A stretch of 64,000 bases of DNA from Niveispirillum lacus. Its GTDB lineage: Bacteria; Pseudomonadota; Alphaproteobacteria; Azospirillales; Azospirillaceae. Location of the stretch: positions 1-64,000 of the forward strand of contig NZ_NOXU01000019.1 of assembly GCF_002251795.1 (NCBI RefSeq), in the 5' to 3' direction. A model generated the notes under the pieces. That model saw only the letters and a list, made by a program, of their open reading frames with translations, had not been told where the DNA came from and made no database searches. This document shows positions 46,966-54,970 of this stretch, in pieces; within the stretch, counting starts at the first letter, position 1, and each line of letters begins with the position of its first letter. A program made the translations under genes and the position numbers.

Positions 46966-47864
46966 CAGCCGGGACACCGATGCATCAGGTCGGGGTGGTG
47001 ACTGGGCAGTCACGCAGTGCCTATCTGTTCGGCACCATGATGGTGATCGTTCTGATGCTTCTGTCAGGTCTCCTGGTGTACCTGCTCTTGGCAACTCTGG
47101 TGTCGGGCGGGCGCGATCTGCCCTATCTCCAGTCCTACGGGCTGTTGGCAATCAATGCCCTGGCCATACCTGCCCTGGCGCTCGTTACCCGCTGGATGCA
47201 TGGGATGAGCTTGCGTGACCTGATTGCGCCCGCCCGGCCGCTGGCATGGGGTATGGCAGGGCGGGCCGCGTTGGTCTATGCCGTACCACTGATTGTACAG
47301 GTAATCATCGGTTTCTGGTCGGGGGAGTTGCAGCCGTCTGCAACACCGCTGGCGGTGTTCCTGCTGCTGGCCCCGATCAGCGTAGCCATGTTCACCCTTC
47401 AGGCCTCGGCGGAGGAACTGCTGTTCCGCGGTTACCTCGCACAGGGGGCTCAACTTTTGTTCCGCCATGCCCTGCCGGCGGCCTTACTGACCGGCGTGCT
47501 GTTCACCCTGGCCCACGAAGGGTCCGGGGTTCGTGCCGTCTGGGCTCAGCGGGCTGAAATAATGGTGATGGCGCTGTTCTTGTCGTGGATGACCGTGCGA
47601 TTCGGCCGACTGGAGGCGGCCATGGGTGTGCACATCATCAATAATGTATTGTTCTCATTCTTTGTGGGTGGTGTGGACCTCGCCTTTCCCGACCTTCTGA
47701 CCCGCGTAGATCCCGACCCACCGGATTTTGCAGGGTTTGCCGATCTGATGGCATTTGCCCTGCATCAGGTTCTGACCATCGGCTTTTTCTGGCTGGTGGG
47801 CGTCAAGACGGGCTTCATTGAACGGGGTTGGGCATCAGGGGGCAGGGCGCCGCGTCAGGCTTGA
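46962..47864 (+). CDS. CPBP family intramembrane metalloprotease (second of a pair)
   Basis: A 300-residue membrane protein with the same plan as its upstream neighbour: motif 1 ASAEELLFRGYLAQGAQ near residue 145, motif 2 FTLAHEGSGV near 183, motif 3 MGVHIINNVLFSF near 222. All predicted active-site Glu, Arg, His and Asn residues are kept. Similar termini (FWLVGVKTGFIERGW against YWFIGLRTGFVASRW) show the two arose by tandem duplication and then diverged. The 4-bp overlap implies coupled translation, perhaps for a heteromeric complex. Its 3' end overlaps the convergent EamA gene by 30 bp. Confidence 0.87.
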   Translation: MTAGTPMHQVGVVTGQSRSAYLFGTMMVIVLMLLSGLLVYLLLATLVSGGRDLPYLQSYGLLAINALAIPALALVTRWMHGMSLRDLIAPARPLAWGMAGRAALVYAVPLIVQVIIGFWSGELQPSATPLAVFLLLAPISVAMFTLQASAEELLFRGYLAQGAQLLFRHALPAALLTGVLFTLAHEGSGVRAVWAQRAEIMVMALFLSWMTVRFGRLEAAMGVHIINNVLFSFFVGGVDLAFPDLLTRVDPDPPDFAGFADLMAFALHQVLTIGFFWLVGVKTGFIERGWASGGRAPRQA

Positions 47865-48710
47865 CCCCACAGCCGCTAGACAGATCAGTGCAATGGCGCC
47901 AACGGCTGACATTGACAGGACCTCACCCAGGAGATAGAGGCCGACAACTGCCGAAAGGGCCGGTTCCATGGCCATCATGATCCCGAAGAGAGCCGTGGAG
48001 ACACGCCGCAGGGCCACAAACTCCAACGCATAGGGCAGCAAGGTCGATAGCATCGACACCGCCGCCACCTTTGCCAGCATTTCCGGGCTGGACAGGTAGG
48101 GGCCAGAGACGGGCAGCCCCACCGGGGCGGTGAAGAGGGTGGCGAACAGCAACGCCAAGGCAAGCCCCGTCATCCCCGGTATTTGTCGCCCGGCATGGCG
48201 TGACAGCAGGATATAGGCCGCCCAGGCCCCGGCCGTGATGATGGCGAACAACAGACCCAGCGGGTCAAGCCGGTCGGCCCCTGACAATGGTGTCAGCAGC
48301 AGCACGCCGCCAAAGGCCAGCAGCGGCCAGAGGTAATCCACCAGTCGCTTGGCTCCTACCATCGCGACCGCCAGTGGCCCCAGAAATTCGATGGCGACCG
48401 CCACACCCAGGGGCAATCGGGCGAGTGCCAGATAAAAATTGGCATTCATGATGGCCAGCGCGGCGCCCAGCGCTGCTGCGGCCCCCCATTGCGCCCGTGT
48501 CAGTCGGGTCAGGGACGGCCGTACGATGACCATCATGATGGCGGCGGCTAGGGCATTGCGCAGAAAGGCCAGGGCCAGGATGTCATGCCCCTGCGACACT
48601 TCCTTGGCCAAGCCGCCGCCCAGGGGTGGCATGGACACGGAGAGGACCAGCAGCAGCGGGGCCAGCAAGGTCAGGGTATCCTGGCGGGCCTGCGGTGCTG
48701 GCGCAGTCAT
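47835..48710 (-). CDS. EamA/DMT family transporter (RhtA-like)
   Basis: A 291-residue inner-membrane protein with about ten hydrophobic segments arranged as two EamA repeats. FLRNALAAAIMMVIVRPSLT, YLALARLPLGVAVAIEFLGP and VSTALFGIMMAMEPALSAVVG match the RhtA-type subgroup, which exports threonine/homoserine or related metabolites. Its ATG overlaps the stop of the TenA-like gene (4 bp), so the two are translationally coupled. Coupling to a thiamine-salvage enzyme suggests it moves a thiamine breakdown product or precursor rather than an amino acid (inference). Confidence 0.88.
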   Translation of the reverse strand: MTAPAPQARQDTLTLLAPLLLVLSVSMPPLGGGLAKEVSQGHDILALAFLRNALAAAIMMVIVRPSLTRLTRAQWGAAAALGAALAIMNANFYLALARLPLGVAVAIEFLGPLAVAMVGAKRLVDYLWPLLAFGGVLLLTPLSGADRLDPLGLLFAIITAGAWAAYILLSRHAGRQIPGMTGLALALLFATLFTAPVGLPVSGPYLSSPEMLAKVAAVSMLSTLLPYALEFVALRRVSTALFGIMMAMEPALSAVVGLYLLGEVLSMSAVGAIALICLAAVGSSLTRRPAP

Positions 48711-49414
48711 GGCAGCAGACCCAACCCCATGTCCCAGAACCCGGCTTCCAGCCGGCTGGCCGCATCGAATGTGCGGGAAAGGTCCTTGAACCGCGCTTCC
48801 CCCCCGCGTGTGGCCGACAACCGGTCGAGCAGCGCCACCTGCGCTGCTGCTACGGCCCGATATTCGCGATCAGCATACATGGCGATCCAGTCGGCATACG
48901 GATTGCCGTCCAGCTTTGTCGCCGGATCCGCGAGAAGATTGGCTGCAATTTCCGCATAGCCGACAATGCAGGGCGCCAGGGCCACATGCAGATCCAACAG
49001 GTCACCCGCCAGCCCGCGTTCCAGCACAAAACGGGTATAGGCCAGCGTGCCCTGGGCTTCGGCTGCCGCCTGCATGGCAGCCTCATCCAGGCCCCAACCG
49101 GCGCAATATTTCACATGCAGGCCCATTTCCAGATCCAGTATCGCCGTCATGGAACGGGCTGCGGCGCGCATGTCGGCCAAGGTGTCGGCCTTAAACGCCG
49201 CCAGCGCATAGGCGCGTGCGAAATGGATCAGGAACAGGTAGTCCTGGATCAGGTAATGCCGGAAACATTCCTGGGGCAGGGTGCCGTCGCCCATGCCCGC
49301 CACGAACGGGTGGCGGACATAGCGATCCCAGGACGGGCGTGCATCGGCTCGCAGCCGTTCGAACAGGCCGCCGGGGATGGCCAGGTCAGGCAGGGGCTGA
49401 GAGGCCGCGTGCAT
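48707..49414 (-). CDS. tenA: TenA family protein (aminopyrimidine aminohydrolase/thiaminase II)
   Basis: A 235-residue all-helical protein of the TenA family, which recovers the HMP pyrimidine from damaged thiamine. The N-terminal SWDRYVRHPFVAGMGDGTLP, ECFRHYLIQDYLFLIHFARA, the catalytic Cys in LAPCIVGYAEIA near residue 152, and the late YADREYRAVAAAQVALLD with its active-site Glu match the family. It starts 10 bp after the ferredoxin stop, and its stop overlaps the EamA start. Genes for thiazole synthesis and a ThiE-like protein lie about 10-15 kb away. Confidence 0.9.
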   Translation of the reverse strand: MHAASQPLPDLAIPGGLFERLRADARPSWDRYVRHPFVAGMGDGTLPQECFRHYLIQDYLFLIHFARAYALAAFKADTLADMRAAARSMTAILDLEMGLHVKYCAGWGLDEAAMQAAAEAQGTLAYTRFVLERGLAGDLLDLHVALAPCIVGYAEIAANLLADPATKLDGNPYADWIAMYADREYRAVAAAQVALLDRLSATRGGEARFKDLSRTFDAASRLEAGFWDMGLGLLP

Positions 49415-49424
49415 ACGGGGCGCC

Positions 49425-49739
49425 TTATTTGGCGCCCGGCAGCTTGACCGTCAGGCCATCCAGTTCCGCGGTCATGCGGATCTGGCAGCCGAGGCGGGAA
49501 GTCTTGGTCAGGCCGAAGGCCAGATCCAGCATATCCTCCTCATCCTCCTGTGCGTCCGGCAGCAGGTCGTACCATTCCGGCGCCACGACAACGTGGCAGG
49601 TGGAACAGGCCAAGGACCCTTCGCATGCGCCTTCCAGGTCGATGTCGTGGCGACGGGCCACTTCCAGGATCGACAGGCCCAGGGGGGCATCCACCTCGCG
49701 GCGGGTGCCGTCGGTTTCAATGAACACCATCTTCGGCAT
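49425..49739 (-). CDS. Adrenodoxin-type [2Fe-2S] ferredoxin
   Basis: A 104-residue ferredoxin. The cluster cysteines sit in [13 protein letters not shown] (C-x5-C-x2-C) and the fourth in SRLGCQIRM, the adrenodoxin/Fdx arrangement used in Fe-S assembly and by some P450s. The acidic stretch [15 protein letters not shown] is the usual docking surface. It is not inside an isc operon here but precedes tenA by 10 bp. ATG at 49739 gives the usual [10 protein letters not shown] start. Confidence 0.94.
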   Translation of the reverse strand: MPKMVFIETDGTRREVDAPLGLSILEVARRHDIDLEGACEGSLACSTCHVVVAPEWYDLLPDAQEDEEDMLDLAFGLTKTSRLGCQIRMTAELDGLTVKLPGAK

Positions 49740-49822
49740 TGCGCCAGAACTCCCAAACGAGACAGTGGCGCTTTGTTACGAAGCGGCGGCGCCCAAGTAA
49801 AGCGCCGTTTCATCAGGAAAGA

Positions 49823-49854
49823 GCGGCGTGCCGCGATGGGGTCCGGCACGCCGC
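49823..49854 (-). terminator. Intrinsic terminator after the molybdenum hydroxylase operon
   Basis: An 11-bp perfect stem, GCGGCGTGCCG (49823-49833) with CGGCACGCCGC (49844-49854), has a 10-base loop. Read on the minus strand, TCTTTCC follows. It begins about 6 bp after the stop of the large hydroxylase subunit gene, and separates that operon from the ferredoxin gene. Confidence 0.8.
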
Positions 49855-49859
49855 CCCCA

Positions 49860-52046
49860 TCACGCCACGGTCAAGCCATGATCGCTCAGGGGAAGTGACC
49901 GCAGCCGTCGGCCGGTTGCCGCAAAGATGGCATTGGCCAGAGCTGGCGGAAGTGGGGGTGTCATTGGTTCTCCGGCCCCGCCGACAGGCGCATCGGGGCT
50001 TTCCACCAGGATCACTTCGATCACTGGCATCTGTTCCATGCGCAACAGCGTATATTGATCGAAGTTACGGCTGCTCACCGCCCCACTCTCTAGAAGGACT
50101 TTCTCCGCCAAACTGGCTGACAAGGCCATCAGGATGGAACCTTCACCCTGGGCACGCACACTGTCGGGGTTGACGATGGTGCCGCAGTCAAAGGCACACC
50201 AGACCTTCTCCACCCGGACGCGGTTTTGTGCGACCTGCACCTGCACGACCTGCGCGGCGATGGACTGGAAACTGTTCCAGATGGCGATACCCCGCCCTGT
50301 CCCCGGCGGCAGGTCCCGCCCCCAGTCGCTGGCTGTCACAGCGGCCTCCAACACACGCAGGGCACGCGGATTGCTGGCCAGGAGACGTCGGCGATAGGTC
50401 ACCGGGTCTTGCCCCGCCGCCTGTGCCATTTCGTCGACGAAACACTCAAAGAAGAACGCCCCTTGCGTGCTGCCGGGTGCCCGCCAGGGACCATTGGGTA
50501 TGGGCAGTCCCGCTTCCGCCATCGTGGCCAAGGGGGCGGGCAGGTAATAGCTGGGCTGGTGGTCGGGCTGCGCTTCTGTGCCGGGCGGCGCAATTGCAAT
50601 CCAGACCTGGCCCGATGCGGGTGCAGTGTGCGTGTGGATCGCCACTGGCAAACCGTTTTGGTCAAGGCCTGCTGTCAGGCGGCACGCCGTGGCAGGCCGA
50701 TAGCGTCCTTGGGCCAGGTCCTCCTCCCGCGAATAGATCAGCTTGACCGGGGCCCCTGCCTGTTTTGAGAGAAAGCAAGCATAGGCGACATAGTCGTTGA
50801 GATAACGTCGCCCGAATCCGCCGCCCGAGGGCAGGGTGTGGACCGTCACCTTGTCCTCCGCGAGACCAGTGAGGCCGCAGAGGATGTGTCGGACCGAGGT
50901 CGCAAACTGGCTACCGGTCCAAGCCACGGCCTTTCCGGCGCTCAGATCGGCGACAGCCGACATTGGTTCCATCTGGGCGTGGGCCAAGGCAGGCACATGG
51001 TAATCGCAGCGCACTGTTCGCGCTGCTCCTGCCATGGCGGTCGCATGACGGGTGCGGATGACGCCCTCATCCTCCTGCGCCGCCTTGCGGATGGAACCGA
51101 CATCGTTCAGCCGGGCCTGGATCGCCGCGATCATGCCGTCGGTATCCAGGCCGTCCTTGCCCTGAAAATCCCATACCGGCGACAGTGCCATCAAACCCTG
51201 CCGGGCTGCCCACCAATGGTCGGCGATGACGGCCACCGCATCGTTGACGATCAAGGGTTGTTCTGATCCTGGAATGGGAATTGACACGGACATCACTGGC
51301 ACGACACGGCGAACACCAGGCACCGACATCGCCGGACTGGGATCGACCGAAACCAGCCTGCCGCCAAAAACGGGGCATTGCATCACGGTGGCGGAGAGCA
51401 GGCCCGGCAGCCGGACATCGGTCGCATAGATGGCGCTGCCATCGACCTTTTCCGCAATATCCTTACGCAGCAATGGCTGCCCCACCAGCGACCAGTCGGT
51501 GCGCGCCAGAGGAACCGGGTTTGCGGGTACCGGTAGACGTGACGCCATATCTGCGACAGCGCCATAGGCGACGCGACGGCCATCGGACCGGTGTTCGATA
51601 TGGCCGTTCACAGCCCGACATTCCGCCACGGACACACCCAGCATGCGGGCGCCAGCAGTAACCAGCATCTCCCGCGCGGCGGCACCGGCATAACGCAGCT
51701 TGTCCCACTGACTGCGGATGGACGAACTGCCCCCCGTCCAATGTGATCGCCCCCCCGCCATGCCCATCGCATCAATCAGGGGCGCGGTCTTTACGGCGAC
51801 CCGGTCCCAGGGCACACAGAGTTCATTGGCCAGAAGCTGGGCCACGCCGCTGAACCCGCCCTGTCCCATCTCCTGCGCATTGCTGAACAGGGTGATGGTC
51901 CCATCGGGTCCGACATGCAGCCAGTTATGGACGGTAGCGCCCTGACCTGGGGCCGCAACAGCCATCAGGCCGCCGGGCAGCAGGCCCAGGGTCAGCCCGG
52001 CCCCGGCAGCGGTGAACAGCGAGCGGCGCGACAGAGGAAATGACAT
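49860..52046 (-). CDS. Xanthine dehydrogenase-family molybdopterin subunit (IorB-like), Tat-exported
   Basis: A 728-residue large subunit of a molybdenum hydroxylase of the isoquinoline 1-oxidoreductase/aldehyde oxidase type. The N-terminus PLSRRSLFTAAGAGLTLGLL is a Tat signal. The molybdopterin-binding regions include AMGMAGGRSHWTGGSSSIRS, TLPSGGGFGRRYLNDYVAY and GVFFFECFVDE-like segments, and the C-terminal active-site Glu lies in VGGAGEPMTPPL. It hydroxylates an N-heterocycle or aldehyde with water as oxygen donor in the periplasm. It starts 11 bp after the [2Fe-2S] subunit gene. No FAD subunit is adjacent, so electrons probably go to a cytochrome, as in IorAB. The substrate is unknown. 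Confidence 0.92.
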   Translation of the reverse strand: MSFPLSRRSLFTAAGAGLTLGLLPGGLMAVAAPGQGATVHNWLHVGPDGTITLFSNAQEMGQGGFSGVAQLLANELCVPWDRVAVKTAPLIDAMGMAGGRSHWTGGSSSIRSQWDKLRYAGAAAREMLVTAGARMLGVSVAECRAVNGHIEHRSDGRRVAYGAVADMASRLPVPANPVPLARTDWSLVGQPLLRKDIAEKVDGSAIYATDVRLPGLLSATVMQCPVFGGRLVSVDPSPAMSVPGVRRVVPVMSVSIPIPGSEQPLIVNDAVAVIADHWWAARQGLMALSPVWDFQGKDGLDTDGMIAAIQARLNDVGSIRKAAQEDEGVIRTRHATAMAGAARTVRCDYHVPALAHAQMEPMSAVADLSAGKAVAWTGSQFATSVRHILCGLTGLAEDKVTVHTLPSGGGFGRRYLNDYVAYACFLSKQAGAPVKLIYSREEDLAQGRYRPATACRLTAGLDQNGLPVAIHTHTAPASGQVWIAIAPPGTEAQPDHQPSYYLPAPLATMAEAGLPIPNGPWRAPGSTQGAFFFECFVDEMAQAAGQDPVTYRRRLLASNPRALRVLEAAVTASDWGRDLPPGTGRGIAIWNSFQSIAAQVVQVQVAQNRVRVEKVWCAFDCGTIVNPDSVRAQGEGSILMALSASLAEKVLLESGAVSSRNFDQYTLLRMEQMPVIEVILVESPDAPVGGAGEPMTPPLPPALANAIFAATGRRLRSLPLSDHGLTVA

Positions 52047-52057
52047 GATCCCCCCGC

Positions 52058-52516
52058 TCAACCCGCAACCATGCCGGCGGCGCGGCGGATGGCACGACGC
52101 ACGCGGGGCAGGGTGCCGCAACGGCACAGGTTGGTCATGGCGGCCCCGATCTGGGCATCGGTCGGCTTTGGTATCTCCCGCAGCAGGGCTGCGGCCGCCA
52201 TCAGCATGCCGGATTGGCAATACCCGCATTGTGGAACCTGTTCAGCGATCCAGGCCTGTTGCAGCACATGGCTACGGTCAGGAGACAGGCCCTCCACGGT
52301 TGCGACCTTTTGGCCGGCATATTGTTCCATGGGGAACTGGCAGGACCGGACCGGCTGCCCGTCCAGCAGGATGGTGCAGGCCCCGCATTGCGCCACACCA
52401 CACCCGTACTTGGTACCGGTCAGGCCGAGCAGATCGCGCAACACCCACAGTAGCGGCATGTCCGTCGGCGCATCGACTGCCTGACGGTGCCCGTTCACAT
52501 CCAATTCGTATCGCAT
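52058..52516 (-). CDS. [2Fe-2S] subunit of molybdenum hydroxylase (IorA-like)
   Basis: A 152-residue electron-transfer subunit. The plant-type cluster is [17 protein letters not shown] near residue 38 with a fourth Cys in VRSCQFP. The second, helical cluster is [18 protein letters not shown] plus [16 protein letters not shown], the XDH-family arrangement. It passes electrons from the molybdenum cofactor of the large subunit. ATG at 52516 has GGGTGG at good distance; GTG at 52525 is possible. It has no signal peptide and presumably rides with the Tat-exported large subunit. Confidence 0.94.
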   Translation of the reverse strand: MRYELDVNGHRQAVDAPTDMPLLWVLRDLLGLTGTKYGCGVAQCGACTILLDGQPVRSCQFPMEQYAGQKVATVEGLSPDRSHVLQQAWIAEQVPQCGYCQSGMLMAAAALLREIPKPTDAQIGAAMTNLCRCGTLPRVRRAIRRAAGMVAG

Positions 52517-52655
52517 TCCAACCACCCAATCACGTCGTCACCGCCTGTATGGCGGGTGCTGTGGAACGTGGTGAAAGTCAGGGAATCCGGGAAGCACAAT
52601 GGTCCGACGGGGCACCGATGGAATGCCGATATTGTGCCGATGCGGTCGGTCGCCC

Positions 52656-54749
52656 TCAGGGTTCGTCGATACGCACATCGACAATATCGACCAGCGATCC
52701 CAGATACTGGCCGATAACCAGCCCGCCGTCCGGGCCGAGCGCCAGGGAAGATTTATACAGCGCGTCAGGCAGTTCCGTGACCATCCGCATCGGCGCGCCA
52801 TCGTTAGGCAGCAACATGATGCGGGCTTGTCCGTTGCCGGGCCGGTCAACAAGATAGACACCGCCGCCCCCGACCACCCAGCTCTCATTGTCGTAGGCGT
52901 CGGGCAGGTCGGCGATCCGTTCCGGCATACCGCCATCCGCAGGTTGTCGCCAAAGACCATTTTCGCCGTCGCGCGCCATATAAAGCCAGCGGCCGTCAGC
53001 ACTTTCTTTGGCTACGCGCCAACCGGCCTCAGTGATGGGCATGGCTTGGTCATAGGGAGGGCGGGTGATCCAGATGCGCCAGCCCCCCAGGCGGTTGGAC
53101 GCAAAGTAAAGGCGTTGACCGTCCCGCGACCAGGCCGGGGCCCGATCCTCTGCCCCCGGGTCGGCCGCGACCCGCCGCAGCCGCTCCGCGCCCCGATCCA
53201 GGATGAACAGGCCCGGCGCCCCATCAATGACCGAGATCAGGGCCAGCCGCTGCCCGTCCGGTGCCCAACGCGGCGACTGGGTGAAAGGTCCCTGGAACTG
53301 TGTCACCGGCGTCGGGGCCTGTCCCCGCTCTGCCACCCAGATTTCAAACATGCCCGAGCGGTCGGATGCAAAGGCCACAGCCCCCTGGCGGCTGATATCA
53401 GGATCCCAGTCCAGGCGATTACTGGGCGGCACTACGGGTTCCTGGCGACCGTCAGGGTGCAGGCGCAGCAGGGTTGACCGGTTGGTCCGCACTTCTGCCG
53501 CCACCCGGTCGCCGCCCGCCCCGATGCGGCCCAACTGGTTCAGACCGGGCGCAACCCGGAGCGGTGGTGCCGTGCCCTCCGGGTCGATGCGCCAGAGACC
53601 GAAATCACCTGCACGGCTGGACGCCGCATAAAGCCAGCGACCGTCGCCCGACCATTCCAGCCCATGCAACTTGCGCCCATCATCGGTCACCTGTTGTTCG
53701 GCACCCGTGGCCAGCTCGCGGACAATGACATCCGATACCCCGACGGCCCGGTGCCGCATGAAGGCCAGTCGCTTGCCGTCGGGAGACAAGGTCGGGTCAC
53801 TGTCCCCATGGATGCCAGGCGGTGGATCGGTCAGGGCCACTTGCTGTCCCGCCTGCGGCCCGGACAGCGCTACTGACCACAGCCGCGCCGGGCCTGCCGT
53901 ACCCGGTCGGTCGGCATGGACCAAGTGGCCATTGTCAAGCCACGCCAGTTTCACTTCCCTGAAGGTCGAACAGGCACCGACCTGACGCTCTGGCCCCGAT
54001 GGCACCGGCTTAACCAGAATACGGCACGGACCGTCCCTATCGATCCGGACAAAGGCAATACGACCGCCATCGGGTGACCAAGACGGTGACAGGTCATGGG
54101 CTGGATCGTCGGTGATCCGTGCCGGTGTACCCCCTGTCAGGGATTGAACCCAGATGTCGAAGCCCTGGCCGGCCCGGTCGGCTGCATAGGCGATCTGTCC
54201 GCCGCCGCGGTTCAGCGCCGGCTGGATTTCCTGCCCCGGATCGCTGGTCACCGGCGTTACCTGGGCGACGGGCAGCGCTGCGCCATCCCGTTTCAGAAGC
54301 TGGAGGCTTCCAGCTATAAGCAGTATCGACCCTGCCACTGCCACCCAGGGCCAGAGTGGGCGGCGGGGTGGCGCCGGCAATGTCGGTGGCAGTGCCGGCG
54401 GTGATGTGTCGTCTATCCCGGCATCGACAGAAAGGCGGTAGCCGATTTTCGGAATGGTTTCGAACCCGATCACACCATCAATCGCCAGCACGGCGCGCAG
54501 CCGGCCGATGCAGCGACCGATGGCATCATCCCCTACCTCCAGGCCCCAAGCGGTCCGCATCAGTTCGGCCCGCGACACTGTTCGCCCCTCTGCCCGGACC
54601 AGGACGATCAAGGTCTGGAGAACGCGGGGTTCCAGTTTCACCTCTGCTCCGTCCCGGCAAGCCATGCCCAGGGAGGGGCGCACAAGCCAGGGGCCAAGGC
54701 GGAAATCCGGTTCGACGGCCAGATCGATGTTGCCCATCGCCACGCCCAT
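52656..54749 (-). CDS. CadC/ToxR-like membrane regulator: winged helix, one TM, TolB-like propeller
   Basis: About 697 residues. Residues ~15-105 are an OmpR-type winged helix (VKLEPRVLQTLIVLVRAEGR, VSRAELMRTAWGLEVGDDAI, FETIPKIGYRLSV). A Pro-rich linker leads to a single membrane helix (WPWVAVAGSILLIAGSLQLL) near 130-150. The remaining ~540 residues in the periplasm carry WD40/PD40-like repeats (FSPDGKRLAF-type: SPSWSPDGGRIAFVRID, TLSPDGKRLAFMRHR, PRWAPDGQRLALISV), as in TolB propellers. Such proteins transmit a periplasmic signal to DNA without phosphorylation. Start ATG at 54749 or 54737. It is divergent from the second DUF885 peptidase across 221 bp, so that gene is a likely target. Confidence 0.88.
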   Translation of the reverse strand: MGVAMGNIDLAVEPDFRLGPWLVRPSLGMACRDGAEVKLEPRVLQTLIVLVRAEGRTVSRAELMRTAWGLEVGDDAIGRCIGRLRAVLAIDGVIGFETIPKIGYRLSVDAGIDDTSPPALPPTLPAPPRRPLWPWVAVAGSILLIAGSLQLLKRDGAALPVAQVTPVTSDPGQEIQPALNRGGGQIAYAADRAGQGFDIWVQSLTGGTPARITDDPAHDLSPSWSPDGGRIAFVRIDRDGPCRILVKPVPSGPERQVGACSTFREVKLAWLDNGHLVHADRPGTAGPARLWSVALSGPQAGQQVALTDPPPGIHGDSDPTLSPDGKRLAFMRHRAVGVSDVIVRELATGAEQQVTDDGRKLHGLEWSGDGRWLYAASSRAGDFGLWRIDPEGTAPPLRVAPGLNQLGRIGAGGDRVAAEVRTNRSTLLRLHPDGRQEPVVPPSNRLDWDPDISRQGAVAFASDRSGMFEIWVAERGQAPTPVTQFQGPFTQSPRWAPDGQRLALISVIDGAPGLFILDRGAERLRRVAADPGAEDRAPAWSRDGQRLYFASNRLGGWRIWITRPPYDQAMPITEAGWRVAKESADGRWLYMARDGENGLWRQPADGGMPERIADLPDAYDNESWVVGGGGVYLVDRPGNGQARIMLLPNDGAPMRMVTELPDALYKSSLALGPDGGLVIGQYLGSLVDIVDVRIDEP

Positions 54750-54970
54750 TGCGTAACCGTCTCCCACATCAATGCAATTGCCGCGCAGAGTGCCGCGAAC
54801 CGAACCCTTTGGCAAATGGCGCTGTCATTCTGGTTCCTTGGCTGGTGTTGACAATGGTTCCAGAACCCATTGCCCGAGGCTGGTGCAAGCGGAGGTGTCC
54901 ATGTAGCCTTGCAACTGCGACCTTCGGGCAGATGGACGACCAGTCGGCGCGCCAAACAGGGGGTAAAACT

